Origin: Epiperipatus broadwayi
Taxonomy: Eukaryota; Onychophora; Udeonychophora; Euonychophora; Peripatidae
Assembly: GCA_028023455.1 (NCBI GenBank)
Contig: JAQFVV010012495.1
Coordinates: 3,552,516-3,616,515 of the forward strand
Length of the DNA: 64,000 nucleotides
Direction of reading: 5' to 3'
Part shown: positions 47,540 through 60,489 of the stretch, piece after piece
Position numbering within the stretch: position 1 is the first letter of the stretch
Layout: each line of letters opens with the position of its first letter
Translations under genes and position numbers: made by a program
Notes under the pieces: model-generated
What the model saw: the letters and a program-made list of their open reading frames with translations, nothing else
Database searches by the model: none
Told to the model about the DNA's origin: nothing

Positions 47540-48965
47540 CGGCACAGTATTCAGAACAGATATTTTTCTGTTTAAGGAGATTTATTTAAACTTCTTTGTT
47601 TCTATAATTGCAGTCTCTGTGATCAAATTGCAATCTTTAATATCTATATAAATATATTGAACCGTAAATAAAGGTGGGATTCCATCTGTATTGTTAAAAG
47701 GTTGCGTTGACAACCGATTGGGATTGTTGATTGTTAGTGATATTTGAGGTTGTCTAAGTGTTGACTTGTTTTAATGATAAACAAATACCAACCAATGCTT
47801 AAAATTAACATCGAAATTAAAATATCAGCAATCTGTAACCAAGACATAATCAAATAATAGGATTTTTATTTATTTCTAAGTATTGATTTGACTAAAAATT
47901 GTTGTTATTGTAAGGAGTTAATTTTAAACATTGGCTGGGATTGGATTTACATATGATAACTAATTAGCTAAGTGCACTTGCAGTTTAACATATATATAAG
48001 TAATGTATGGGGGAAATATTTGTAATCTCAAAATCCGAGAAATAATTTTATATCAAGAAGAAGCAGCGACTAAAATTGGAATTGAAACTAAAATTATTTT
48101 TAAAAAATGAAATAAAATAAAAATAGAATAAAAAATGTATCTAATTACAAGTCACTATGAAGTCTTCTTAAAATCATGCCTTCATAATAGAATCAATTCT
48201 TCATTAGCTAGATATTTTACTGAAAGATTAAATCAATGCAAATGGATATGTTATTCAATATGCACTCAATGCATAAAAGATCGTAATTAATATTCGGAAA
48301 CTAGTAAAAACATTAACTGGATTTTAAAGAAACCTATCCTAATAATAAATTCAACAGTAATATTTGATGGATGTAATATTTATAATCAGAAAGCTTTGGG
48401 ATGGCTTCAGTCAAGTGTCAGTGTGAATATAACATCTAAAATTTGAATTTTCACAACAATTTACTTTTTTTAAAAACTTAAATAATACATATCAAATAGC
48501 AAAAAGGAATGCAACAACTTTCAAGAATAATGTTTGATTACAATTTGAGTTATTGCTTACATGCTTGATGAATAATATCCTCTTGCCATAATATAAATCC
48601 ATAAAGACCTAACTAAATAAGTGACATAACACTATGACATTATACCTAGCTAACAAAGAATGATTCCATTTATAGATTTCTAACTGATTTTAGCGAAACA
48701 ATTATCCTATCATCTCATGCTTAAAACTGATTTTTAATAAAGAACTACAGAAAATTAAAACATTTGAATAGGTCTTTAAAATTACTATTATTTTGATGTT
48801 TTTAAGTAGAATTTTAGTATAATATAAATTCTTCCAAATGAAGACATTGGCTTTATTTGCAGATGCATTGCTATTTGTATGACAACTTGTAGAAAGGCTA
48901 TCAAAATGAAATATTGCATTAATGATTTATATATGTTCAAAAACTATAAGCTAATTTTCAAAAAA
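47540..48965. other. AT-rich intronic stretch
   Basis: Nothing supported. Confidence 0.5.
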
Positions 48966-48997
48966 TTATTTGCAACAAATCAAGATTGTACTAAAAT

Positions 48998-49130
48998 TAC
49001 CTCCACCTCCCCCTCCCTCCCCCCCTCTCTCTCTCTTCCCCTTTCCCTCTCTGTTGCTCCCCCTTTCCCTCTCTCTCGCTCCCCCTCTCCCTATCTCCCT
49101 CTCTCTCTCTCTCTCTCTCTCCCTCTCCCA
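48998..49130 (+). repeat. Polypyrimidine (CT/CCCT)n tract
   Basis: About 130 bp of almost pure C/T, with CTCTCTCT and CCCTTTCCCTCTC sub-repeats. The two overlapping Pro/Ser/Leu open frames here are translations of the tract, not genes. Such homopurine-homopyrimidine DNA can adopt triplex (H-DNA) structure. Confidence 0.95.
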
Positions 49131-49139
49131 AAATCATTT

Positions 49140-52100
49140 ATTAGATGCTTGAGTAATCAATGAATGCTAAGTAATAATAATAATAATAATGCTATATATA
49201 AACTCCTCAATATGTGTGCCAGGAGACTTCTTTATTTCCTTTTATATTTACCAAACTAATAATCTGACATTGAAATCATCTTAAGGTTTTAAAATCAAGC
49301 CCTATTTATTGTGTAAATGAGAATTCTTTCATGATTTTTCTTCACAAAAGGTTTCATGCTATAATCATAAACTGGAGTTTGAATATAGGAGGTTTTTTTC
49401 TTTCCATAACTGTTTAGCAATTGAGTGTCAAACTATTGTTACTTAGAGAATGAAGTTCCCACATTTAATCTGAATTGGTCAAATGAGAGATTATATACTC
49501 CCTTGACAATAAAAATATAATTATAATATACTAAAGTATTTGCCATTGATGAGAGATGTGTCAAACTTCTATACAAACTGGCTAAGCTTTATTTTTAATA
49601 TTGTTTTGGCTATTGTCCTACCTCTGAAACTAGTTAGTTATAAATAAAATCTTTAAAAAAAAAATCACTTCTTTATTCATTCATTTATTTTTATAAAAGT
49701 AAAACAAACAACAAACAAATAGATGTTAACAATGTATATAACAAATAATATTAAAAAGCCATAAAAATGTATTGTGTTTTAATTAGTAAAACTAATAAAC
49801 TCATCAAAATTATGCAGCCAAATTAATTAGCTAACATTTTTGCAGTAAATATGTAAATCACATAAGCATTAGCAGATTTTAATATTTTAAATAACATAAA
49901 GGGAGAAAGTATACATTTTTTTAGAACTGAAATACCATTTATCAATAGCAATTATAATAATAATGAATTGTAAAAATATAAACAAGATATATGAAGATAA
50001 AATTCTAATTTAAAATATATTTTTATCCTTTATACACAAATATTTTTGATAAGAATTTGCCATAGTAATAATCAATTTATAACGATTACCTTAAAAAGCA
50101 AGCAATTATTACACTTTGAGTTACATATGTCAAACTTACTCTATCCATAATATTAACATAAACCACTCCAGATAAAAACATCAATAATTATCCCTAATCA
50201 CTTATTAATCAAAAGATTATCACTAATTCAGATATGATGTAGTGAAAATTACACAGTAGAAATATTATTCATTATGTGGATAATCTTTCGTCTAATGAAT
50301 GACCAATATAAATTATTAAAGATTAATAATAATTAGTTTTTTAAATTAAATGTCCACACATGGAATAATTCAAATTCATTTCTTATTTGGAATAGTAATT
50401 TTGCAAAAGAAGTCTACTTTTTAAATAATACAATAAAATGCTGACATCATAAAAAAATGGCTTCCATTTAAGATATACTATTCATGACAAAGAGTGAAAG
50501 ATTTATTTATTATATAATTTTTAAAAAATGTTGATCATATACAAAAATAAATTGCACTAAAAATAAACTGAATCTTACCAAAAAGAATTAAAAATGTTAT
50601 TAATTACATAACAAAAATAATAGATATATATATAAAAATGTACAATAAGTACTTATTTATTTTAGACTAAATACACACAAAATGATTGTTTTTTTTTTCA
50701 AGCATAATTGAACATTTTATATTTAACTTAAAATAAAAGTTTGAGAGGGTGAAAGCATCCAGAAATTAATCAAATAAATACCTTATTATAAAAAAAATAA
50801 AGATTCCTTAATTAATTTCTGAATCCTCCATGTTAAATGTAAAAAGTCTAATTGTCACTGAATAAACAATTATTGGGGGGGGGGGGATTAGATCAAACAA
50901 ATTAAGTATTTATGATAAAATATTTTTTTATATCGATTATTTTTAACTTTTTAGTTTAAAATAAAATCATACATATTAAATAAAACTCATTTATAATATA
51001 ATTTGATAATAAAGATGTTTTTATTTCACTTTTAAAAGATCAGGTTTATATACTTTTTAATGGAAAGATTTTTTAAAAACCATCCCCTCAAATGCATTAC
51101 TGAAAACTTATTGAAATGATATTACCATATCCACCAATCACAGTGAATTTAGGAAATTAGGAAATTTATCTAAAATATTTTAGTGTCATATTGCATTGCC
51201 AGTGATTTATAACAATGTACAAAGTATGAACAAATTGCATTGAATATAAATATATTAAACCTCAATTCTAAAATTTTATCCACTTAAATCTTAAAACAGA
51301 TTCTAACTTGTTTAATTGAAACAAACAAACAAACACACAGATTCTGATTTAAATAAAAGCATTTAAAATAAACTTTGACGATGCACAATAATAAACTGCA
51401 AAAAAATAAATTAAAAATTAGTCTACATCACATTAGTTAAAATATAATGTACTTATCCAATTTTTACTTAATAACTTTGACATAATAATATTGCAAAGCA
51501 TGTCTATTGATATTAGATATAAATATTCTCAATAAAAATGATTATGTAATTCATTACAGACTTTAAAAAATATTTGCCTACATACAATCATAAAATGCAT
51601 AAAAAATAAATTTAAAAATGTGCAAATAAATATGACTGGTTTTCAAATATTTAAAATCTTTGTAAAAATAGAGTTGGGTTTGAATATCCCCATTATAAAA
51701 AAAATAGTTTTATCATTACATAATTTTAAAAAATCATACAATGTGGGCTGAAATTAAATTAACTACAGTACCATTTTGTTACTTAATGAACATGTTTGTT
51801 ATAATAATAGAAAATATTTACATTTTTCAATAAAATTTTAGTTTTATAGTCAAATAGAAAAAGAAAATATATAATACATAAGGTGCATAAAAGTTAAATA
51901 AATGTACATTGTGTTAAGATAAATTCATTTTTTTTATTGGATTTAATGTTAACAAGTCAGATTTGAACAGGAAATTAACATCAATGTCATTTCCATGCAT
52001 ATACTACAGTATTCATAAAATATTTAAAATTAATATTAAAAGAAATACATCTATTCTGTGAATATTTATAAATAGTTAATATACTACAGATATACTCTTG

Positions 52101-54630
52101 TCAGTATAATTTATTAATAATATGCTTGGTAAAATTTTATTCATTATTACTGATTCTCAATTTTAAATTATTTTGTAATATATTTAAAGTTTATGGCATA
52201 TTTTGAATCTGCAATATGAATTGATTTTTTTTCTATATGGATCCATTATAAGTATTTATATTTTATACAAGAATTTTGACTTACTCATTATTCAGGGGAA
52301 AAAGTGTAAATTTACAATCTATAAATATTTTTTTTTAAAACAAGACAATAATTATATGTTAATGAAAATACTGATTCTAAAGATTATTATAAAATTTCCT
52401 TCATTTATAGTTTGTCATTCTATGCTTTTATGGATGTTTTATTTATAACTAAAGTAAATCACTAAAGTCTATATTAAATATAAGTTCCAAGAGTTAGATT
52501 CAATTTTTTAAGTGATAAATATTAATTTTGAATTGTTATTATGAAATCATTAATTAAGTTCATATATTTTCTATTAAAATCAAAGATTAATGATTGTACT
52601 ATAATTATAAAATAACAAAAATAATGTAAAATTACATTATCATTTATATACACCATGAACTCTTAAACCAACATATAAATTTCTATAATATTTTTACATC
52701 CATTATTTGTTTTCTTTGATTACAAGAACATCATTAAAATGTATATTATTACATTACATATTATTTTTCAAATTGTCAATTGCATTTTTTAAAAATTTAA
52801 AATGACATTTTTATTATTTTATTTTAAAAAAATTTCTCTCTTTAAATTCATACAATTCAAAAATTGTTTTAGTTTTTTTTAAAAAAGTTAAATATTAACT
52901 TCATCCTCAATCTTTTCTTGTTTTGTTATTCTTATTTTTAAAAAGTGGCTTTCAATTGTCTGCAATTTTTGCTTTCTTTTCAAAGAAAGACTTTTCTTAT
53001 AAACATCTTCAAAGCAATACATATCAATTTATTTATTTATTGTTTAAATAATTTATACATATATAAGGCTAAAACATTAGTACATATTCTTTGAGTGCTT
53101 AATTTTAACAAGAGACCTCTACAAATAATAACGCAAGATTTGACTTTATAAAGAGAGACCCTCTTATCTCTGAACCTATTTTCTTAATTATATAGGCAAA
53201 TCTAAAGCATATTGATTTGGGAGCATGAAGCTAATAAATTCTGCACTGATTAAGTCCACTATTTCTCCCTTGTTAAAATTAAAGCACTCAAGGCACATGT
53301 ACTAAGGTTTTAGCCTTATATAAGTATTACATGCTGAGATCGCACTTAATAAGAATTAATATTTATAACTTTAAATAATTTATAAAATGGCTGATAAAAT
53401 TATTTATTTTAAAAAATAATCTTATCACTATAATTAATATTAATTCCAATTTTTTTTAAAGATATATAATTATTTCCAATAAACAATACAACATATCTAT
53501 CATTTTCTTTTCAAATCTTATTTATTCTTAATCTATGTCAATATATAAGTTTTTTTTATTTACTATATTTCAACTATACCAAATTTATTTATTCTCAATT
53601 TTTTAAGTTTTTAAATTTATATTTCAATCATATTTTATGATCATTATGGCCAAGTAATATGACTGAAACATAAAAGTAAAAAAAGAATGATGTGTGTGTT
53701 CATGTACGTAAGGCATTAGCTTTATTGATGAATGCAATGATTGATATAATAAACTAAAGAAACCGTATCAAGTTTAACAGATTCTATTTATTTGGCATTA
53801 AAGAAATTGATAAGAATAAAATTTAAATAAATCCATAATGTTTACACGGTATTTACAAATATAAATGATAACAAAAATATATATACATGCAGTTTATATG
53901 TCAATAATGAATATCTATCAAGTTAATAATTTAATAATCTGAAGTTACCAAGCCCAACATCCCAATGAAAAAAGTGCATATTAATGACATTAGCATGTAC
54001 AAAGTAATAATAATAAAAAAGAAAAAATGATAAGATTATTTTAGCGAACTTGAATCTGAATAACTAAATTAAGTTTATATTTGATATATATATATTCAGA
54101 TCGCAGTCTGGTTCCAGCTGTTGCCTATTCATTTCTCTAAAGCCCCCCCCCTTTTTTCTAAGTCATATGTAATCCCTAATGAGACAGAAAAAATTTATTC
54201 AGGGTTAATCATTCATGCCAAATAAGATCTAAAATAGCAAGTGTTAATTAACAAATATAATGAATAAGATAACTTTGTCCTGTCATAGTGCATGTGAAAT
54301 TAATGTGTGATAAGTAAAAATCTTACCTTTTGGCCTAGATAATGGTAATGAGTGAAAGTACTGTTACTAAAAAAGGTGAATAAACCTAAATTTTATTTTA
54401 AAAAAAATATTCAGCTAAATTTAACCTTCCATTTCTTCTCTTCTTGTGCTCTCCTACAATGAACTCTCCCAAACTGTTGAATTGTAAGTTCTATATTCCC
54501 AAGCGTGATAAGAATAAAATAATATGTACATAGATATTTTTTTTAAAATATCATAACATGTAATAAAACATAATTTCATTGAATCGATAAGAGATTAAAT
54601 CTTGTGAATTGACAAAGTACTCCATAAATT
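49140..54630. other. AT-rich intronic stretch
   Basis: A long, very AT-rich stretch with a (TAA)n tract at about 49170-49190 and a run of 13 G at about 50875-50887. No exon, RNA gene or matched termini found. Confidence 0.5.
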
Positions 54631-54641
54631 ACAATTCATAC

Positions 54642-54801
54642 CCTTTGAGCAGTTTTCCTCCATACAAATATAGATTGCTCGTCGCCATTCCTGAATGGTG
54701 CATCCTGAACAATTCTGTATTGGTTGTCTGTTGTTTTCTCCTCCGATCCATACACAAACATACCACCCTGGTCCAAAAAATAGTCTATTAGGCATTTTAA
54801 A
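54642..54801 (-). CDS. Candidate Cys/Trp-rich alternative exon of the SH3 gene
   Basis: Between an acceptor-like CATCTGTATTGTCTAG and a donor-like AAAGG|GTATGA, 160 bp are open and less AT-rich than the intron. ATG at 54795 gives MPNRLFFGPGWYVCVWIGGE, then NNRQPIQNCSGCTIQEW and RRAIYICMEENCSK. The donor leaves one extra base (G), the phase required by the 44147-44262 exon. Because an in-frame TAG sits at the acceptor, it cannot be a cassette after the 60.5-kb exon in this frame. It would be a first coding exon. No domain is recognised. It could be a transposon fragment with chance splice sites. Confidence 0.35.
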
Positions 54802-55524
54802 CTAGACAATACAGATGTTAAACTATCATAGTTAGAAGATTAATGATTCCACCGACGACAATCAACTCTTTAGTCAGACTATATTGTATGTTGATTCGAT
54901 ATATATAAATTTTCAATTAATTGCAGTTCACAGTTGAGAAAAAACTTTATATGCAATAAAATAGAATCATTCCATCATTGCTACACTGGCTATATGGGTT
55001 CGCATATCATTAGAAGTTTTGTTTTAATTTCTCCCTCTTTTTTTTATAAGTTTAAAATAAATTTCTAGAAATTTATTTTTTGCATGAACTAACTTGGTTA
55101 CTCTATGTTAAAAGTCTTTTAGCTTCTTCTAGTCTCATGCTAAAATTATATTTAGAAAGTCAATATATTCGAATAAAGATGTGCATCTTGTATGGTGTTC
55201 AAATCCTCTTGTCAAAACGATGTTGACTTCTTATAGCAAACATACAATTTTAAAGAAGAAAGGATTAGAATCACATTTCTTTTTATACTCAGTGTGGTTA
55301 CTGTTGCATAGTAGATGAAATTCTTCATTTCCTCTTTCATTGCTGTACATCTCTATTGTTCTATTATAGTATCACGATAATCGATTCAAAGAAGTTATGT
55401 AAGGCAGTATTATTTCAATCTTACACTGGGTTACTTAGAAAAATACTTGACCTTAGATTGTTACCATAGTTAACATATTATAGTCTACATTATTGTTTTG
55501 TTCATATTCATGACATACAAAACA

Positions 55525-55760
55525 TTAAACACAAATTAAGTGTTTATTTTCACTTATTTTAACAATAGGGACTTTCTCTATTTCTATATATAGTGAACGG
55601 TATTCGAATATGTCCAATTGAAACACCGGTCTCTTAGGCAGAGAAGAACATACTCGGAGAGTATGTATGCCCAAACGATAGCTATAAAGTATATAACTAG
55701 CGTTACATTTCCAGGACATAGCTTCTTCTCGGCTATTGAGTTCAACACCAAGTTCAAAGC
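55525..55760. other. GC-richer block with a short minus-strand frame, unassigned
   Basis: The 64-codon frame (minus, 55525-55719) has no family I recognise. The block may be part of an old insertion. Confidence 0.2.
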
Positions 55761-55925
55761 ACTTTTTTTTGTTTGTGTATAAACATGGGCACCAGCTATC
55801 TATTCAAGGATGAATAAATAACGCACTTTGAGCAATGGCCACTAACTCAACGCCTAAATCCACAACTAGCTCAGCTGTTTGTAATCACTAATAGATTATA
55901 CATAATTAGTGGTTAAAAGACTTGA

Positions 55926-56016
55926 TAAAGAATTGTAAAAGGAATTTATAAAAAGAATTATAAAAGAATTGATAAAAAGAATTTATAAAAGGAGATTGAT
56001 AAAAAGAATTGACTGA
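55926..56016 (+). repeat. Short tandem repeat, GAATTTATAAAA-type units
   Basis: Alternating GAATTGATAAAAA, GAATTTATAAAAG and GAATTATAAAA units recur about six times. Confidence 0.8.
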
Positions 56017-56477
56017 CAAATAAAGTTTAATTTTAAAGATAATTTATTAACTAACACTTATTTACTAAATTTAAACATTTTATAATTCTAATAAAACACA
56101 TGCATATTTTAAATTAACATTTCTAAATGGTTTAAATATTCCTATAGATTTAATAACAGAACACTCTAATTTAACTAATAAATATTGATATAATGATCAC
56201 GCACATATTAACTCATGTACACACATAATAATAATAATAATAAATGATTACATAGCATTTGAAATTTAATCACACATATCAATAGTTCATTTATGTATGA
56301 TATAGAGTTCATATAATTAGACTCTTGAAAGATTCGTATGAATTAATGCAATGCAATGGCTATTACAGTATAAACGAAATAAGCAAATGTTTTACCTAGG
56401 CTTTTGAATGTAGACGTAGAATTTTGTTTTCTTTGGTGGCTGCTTTCGTTGAGGATGTTTCCATTATGAATGCTTAC

Positions 56478-56725
56478 CAGCCGGCTGGGACGTTTCCTTG
56501 CAGAGTTTCCTGATTTTCATGATTATTACTATCGGAGACAATTAGATATTGACGGAGATTTTCTAAGTTGTTACATTGACATTATTTCACGGGCAGATCT
56601 GCTGTTTTCTAGGACATCTGGGCTGGAGATAAACATGCGTTCCTAAGATCTTCTCAACACTGCATTTTGTTTGTTAACTGATCAATTAATTTCTGAACTG
56701 CACTCACTCAATAAATTTGTGAACT
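56478..56725 (-). other. Candidate alternative first exon
   Basis: This lies about 30 bp downstream of a TATA box (56751-56758, minus) and ends at a strong donor, GCTG|GTAAGC. The last ATG (56520) opens MKIRKLCKETSQPA and one extra base, phase 1, which would join in frame to the 44147-44262 exon. Two short upstream ORFs precede that ATG. The alternative is that it is a non-coding exon spliced to the 54.6-kb exon, or part of an unrelated LTR. Its even composition (GC-richer, no microsatellite) sets it apart from the intron. Confidence 0.35.
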
Positions 56726-56750
56726 GATTTGTCCGATAAAAAAAAGGGTC

Positions 56751-56758
56751 TATTTATA
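56751..56758 (-). promoter_or_regulatory. TATA box of the candidate internal promoter
   Basis: The minus strand reads GGTGCAGGTATAAATAGACC, a consensus TATA box flanked by GC-richer bases, at the right distance from the candidate exon at 56478-56725. Confidence 0.4.
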
Positions 56759-56764
56759 CCTGCA

Positions 56765-58600
56765 CCTTGTTGTCTTTCTAATATCTCCGGCAAAGATCTG
56801 TTGTCAAATTCCAGTAATAATCATTTGATAAACGTGTTTTGGAAGATTGCTTAATTAGTAATAGCCATGCAATAAAACGTGTTGTTTTATTTTATTAATA
56901 GCCATTGCTGTGTTTTTAATGATAATCTTATTTTATTTCACATACATTTTATTTATTTACAAATCGCACATATATATGCACATATATTTTTAATACAATT
57001 TACTATTTAGTTTTAACATTATTTTTTCTTTAATTAAACTTGAATGAAAAGAGATTTGTATGTTTTAACTTTTTAAATTATATTTTTACGAATACTAATA
57101 AAAACTCTTTACTTCCTTTTATAACCCTTAGTTTAATTTCTCTAACGAAACACCCCTCTCCCCTTCTGATTAATTAATTGTAGCTTCTTTATTTCAAAAC
57201 TAACGCTAGAAAACTATTTGATTTTTATCTTTTTCAAAAACAAACTGAAATAAACTCAACATTTAATTTTATGTTTCTCTTTAACGAAAGATTATTTTAA
57301 TAATATAATTTTAGATAAAATTATATGTGCCTATATCAATATAAGTACAATATATATATAAAATCTAGTTACATGTGACTTTATTATTTTGTTATGTAAT
57401 AAAGCATTGATACATTACGTTTATATATTTATTTATTCACATTTCACAAGTAATAAATTAAAGCATGTATTTTATATGTTAGCAAAACTTATTAATCTAG
57501 TCAAACAAATCCTGTCTGAACATAATCTAATATCACAAGTAGTTGTCGGTTGGTGTGGGTACGGTTATAAGTTACCCTCACAACTTATAAATATAATCTT
57601 TCATTAACATTCATATTTATATAAATTTATATATATGTTGAATTAAATATTTTCATGAATTGTTATTATAATAAAGAATAGATATAAGGAGAATATATTC
57701 ATATAAACAGAGATAAATTTAGCTTTTTTTCCCTTCACAGTTTCATACCTATAAAAAATAGTTTTCTGAGTTAAAATCCATTTAACAATTTGGGTTTGAA
57801 GTAAAAGATGACATCCTTTTTCTTAAATAAACCTCAATAAAAGAACTATTATAGGTTAATGATCAAAAGTTGTTTAACCTCAGGAGAACTGTCAATTAGT
57901 AGTAATTGATAGTTTCCCGCCAACATCAAAAAAGCTAAACTTATTTCTGTTTACATGGACATAATTTCCTTATGACTAATTTTTATTATATATATATTAT
58001 AGTGAAGAGGGTAACAAAATATTGCAGAAAATTTTTTGGATTAAATAATATATTTGTTGTTAAATGGTATATTAGCTGATATTAAATTATATAATGAATT
58101 ATCTATTAATTCTCCAACTTGTTTCTGATCTTACTGAAACAATTGTCAGCATTCAGCATAAAATTTTCAAGACATGTACAGTCAAAACATTTGAGTTAAT
58201 ATTCCATTTTCAAAAGAAAAGTAAATGTATTTCTTGATAATGAAATTAAAAACTGAAAGAATATAAAGATAAGAGAATCCTCAATAATTTCCTAGATAGA
58301 TTTGAAGACTTGCAAAAACTGAAACTCGGCTTTGGATTTCTTGCGAATCTATTCATGGGTGTGTGCACAACAAATAATGGTTATTCAATTCTCTAAACTT
58401 TGGTTATCATATCATCTGCAGCAGTAATGAAACCAATAGAAGTAAACTCAAAGTAAAAATGATTTGAATATTTCAAATTTTCAATATCTGAAAGTGATTT
58501 TCAGTACAGCATACGGCCATGATTCACAATATACTATAATGAAGTTTTACATGATATTAATTTACATATATTGCTATTCATTATCACATTCTTTCAATCT
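56765..58600. other. AT-rich intronic stretch
   Basis: Nothing supported; the open frame 57389-57607 has no recognisable motif. Confidence 0.45.
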
Positions 58601-58604
58601 CTTT

Positions 58605-58706
58605 ATGTAAGCTTTAGCAATCAACAGATGCTAGTGCTTATTAAATCTTATCCTATCCAAATATCCCAGACTAGTTTCCAGCTTATGACTTACATAAGTT
58701 AGGAGC
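58605..58706 (+). repeat. Dispersed repeat family A, fourth copy
   Basis: AGCAATCAACAGATGCTAGT, then ATCCTATCCAAATATCCCAG, then ACTAGTTTCCAGCTTATGAC keep the block order of the 12120-12262 copy. Confidence 0.5.
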
Positions 58707-59399
58707 TTTTTGGATTTTTTTTTTGGAACAAAACATTTAGATCTTTTGAATCTAATGCACTTTTCCTCTAGCAATTTTTATTTTTGTTACTTTATCAAGC
58801 TATCAGTTTAAATTGAAATTTTTTCAATCCAAGCCTATTTGCTTACATAATTATCAGGATTTGAAACCAGTTCAGTTTCTATATAATATGATGACCTTAG
58901 TTTTTTTTATGAACTTTATCACTTTTATTCTTGGGCCAGAATTGGTACAAAATCAGTAATACATCATATGACAATAAAACATCACATGGTAAAATATTAG
59001 ATAGAATAAAGAAATATATAGGAAAGCATGTACAATTGAAGAATTGTGAAACTCTTATAAATCAATATTTGATAATATATATAACTGTGACAACTTGGTG
59101 GTACAATAGAATACTATTCTATTTCAAGATTGCATCTCATATATTCAATGCTAACTAGTAATATATGTGTGAGTAGTAAATCTTTAGAAACAATAGTATT
59201 AAAAGAGACAATATTAATACATCCAATGAATTTAAGTTAGAACTTAGCAAAAACGTTTTAAAATATTAATAAACTTCATTGACAGTTCAGACATGAATCC
59301 ATCAGTAAAAAAAAATAGTTGTTTTTTTTTTTAATCCACTGAACAGATAGTTGGTGCAAAAAATCTGAAATTCATCAGTAAATCTTCAAATAAACCATG

Positions 59400-60150
59400 G
59401 CAATGTATGAAGAAAAAAAGAGATATGAAAATATTTTTAAATGCTTCCATAAAAAGAATCAAATATTTGGAATTTTGTGAAATGATTTTTAAAAATGTTT
59501 ATTGGCAAAGAATGCTGTAGAATAGAAAAGATATTGAATGAGAAGTTGTTTCAGATGAAAAGAAAAAAATATTACTATTATTAAAAAGAATTATATCATG
59601 AAGTATGCAGAATAGTTCCTCAAAAAACTATATAGTAATAAAGAACAAAAACACTACGTAATTCTTACAATTATAACAATATCTTTCAAAATTTCAAATA
59701 ACTTAAATGAAGCATTAAGACATGCCACTAAATCTATGAAGAATAACAAAGTCTTGGGAAATTAATCAAATTATTGTCGATATTTTAAAATAAATAGCAA
59801 AGAAATAGAGAAATTATCGACAAAGCTGAATACAGAGCATCTAAATAACAAAGATGTATGTAGCAGATGGTTGAAAGAATGCAGTAGAGATTTGGAATGG
59901 TGAGAAAAAAATATATTAAAAAATGACAAATTTATCAGTTTTCAATTAGTTCTATATAGAATCTTTATTGTAAATGTTACAAAAAAATCTATCAAGAACT
60001 TTGGAACAAAACCAAACAACAATACAGATTAAACAGCAATTATAGTATAAATCACTTTCATATATTAAAATAAAACATAGAAAAGTCAATAAATATGGAA
60101 CTGCCATATTTGTAGATTACAAAAAGGCTTTTGATTCTATAAATAGGTAA
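59400..60150 (+). pseudogene. LINE reverse transcriptase N-terminal/motif A fragment
   Basis: In the plus strand, NNLNEALRHATKSMKNNKVL (about 59700) resembles the 'a...mKn.KapG.D' block before the polymerase domain. LFVDYKKAFDSINR at about 60105-60147 is a well-kept motif A with its catalytic Asp. The similarity then stops abruptly in a degenerate (ATCC)n/(ATCT)n tract. Stops lie between the blocks. Palm motif C and the thumb are absent. Confidence 0.7.
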
Positions 60151-60177
60151 AGAAATTGTATGATGTGTTGTCTATAT

Positions 60178-60252
60178 AATTATCCATACTTCCATCTATC
60201 CAGTCATCATTCCATTCATCCACCTATTTGTCTATCTACTTATATATTTATT
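60178..60252 (+). repeat. Degenerate (ATCC/ATCT)n microsatellite
   Basis: TCCATCTATCCAGTCATCAT and CCATTCATCCACCTATTTGT form an imperfect tetranucleotide tract directly after the LINE fragment. Confidence 0.65.
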
Positions 60253-60489
60253 TGAATGAAGAAAATAAAAAAAAGTGTCAAGTCAATTGACACATCAAAA
60301 TCAATGAGCAAATATAACATAAGTAAATAAAAACTTAAATTAACATGTTAAAAATCAACAATAGACTTATGTTTTAACACAATACTTTACTTATTTTTTA
60401 ATTATAGTGTTATTCAAATAATAAATTATAATAAAAATAGCCATGCTAGTTAGTGCTAACCCCAAGGTAAACCAAACATGAAATTTTAC

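Larger units (their letters stand above)
44263..60489 (-). other. 16.2-kb intron of the SH3 gene
   Basis: The donor GAAG|GTAAAA at 60490/60489 and acceptor at 44263 leave matching phase 1. Candidate alternative exons at 54.6 and 56.5 kb lie inside it. Confidence 0.65.

Noticed and set aside
48879-49163. Open frames of 94 and 60 codons rich in Pro/Ser/Leu
   Set aside because: They translate the CT-rich simple repeat; the 60-codon frame is nested in another reading frame of the same tract.
54328-54375. Small minus-strand exon ending AAAAG|GTAAGA
   Set aside because: The donor is good, but the only acceptor nearby gives 40 nt, which breaks the phase between the 60.5- and 44.1-kb exons.
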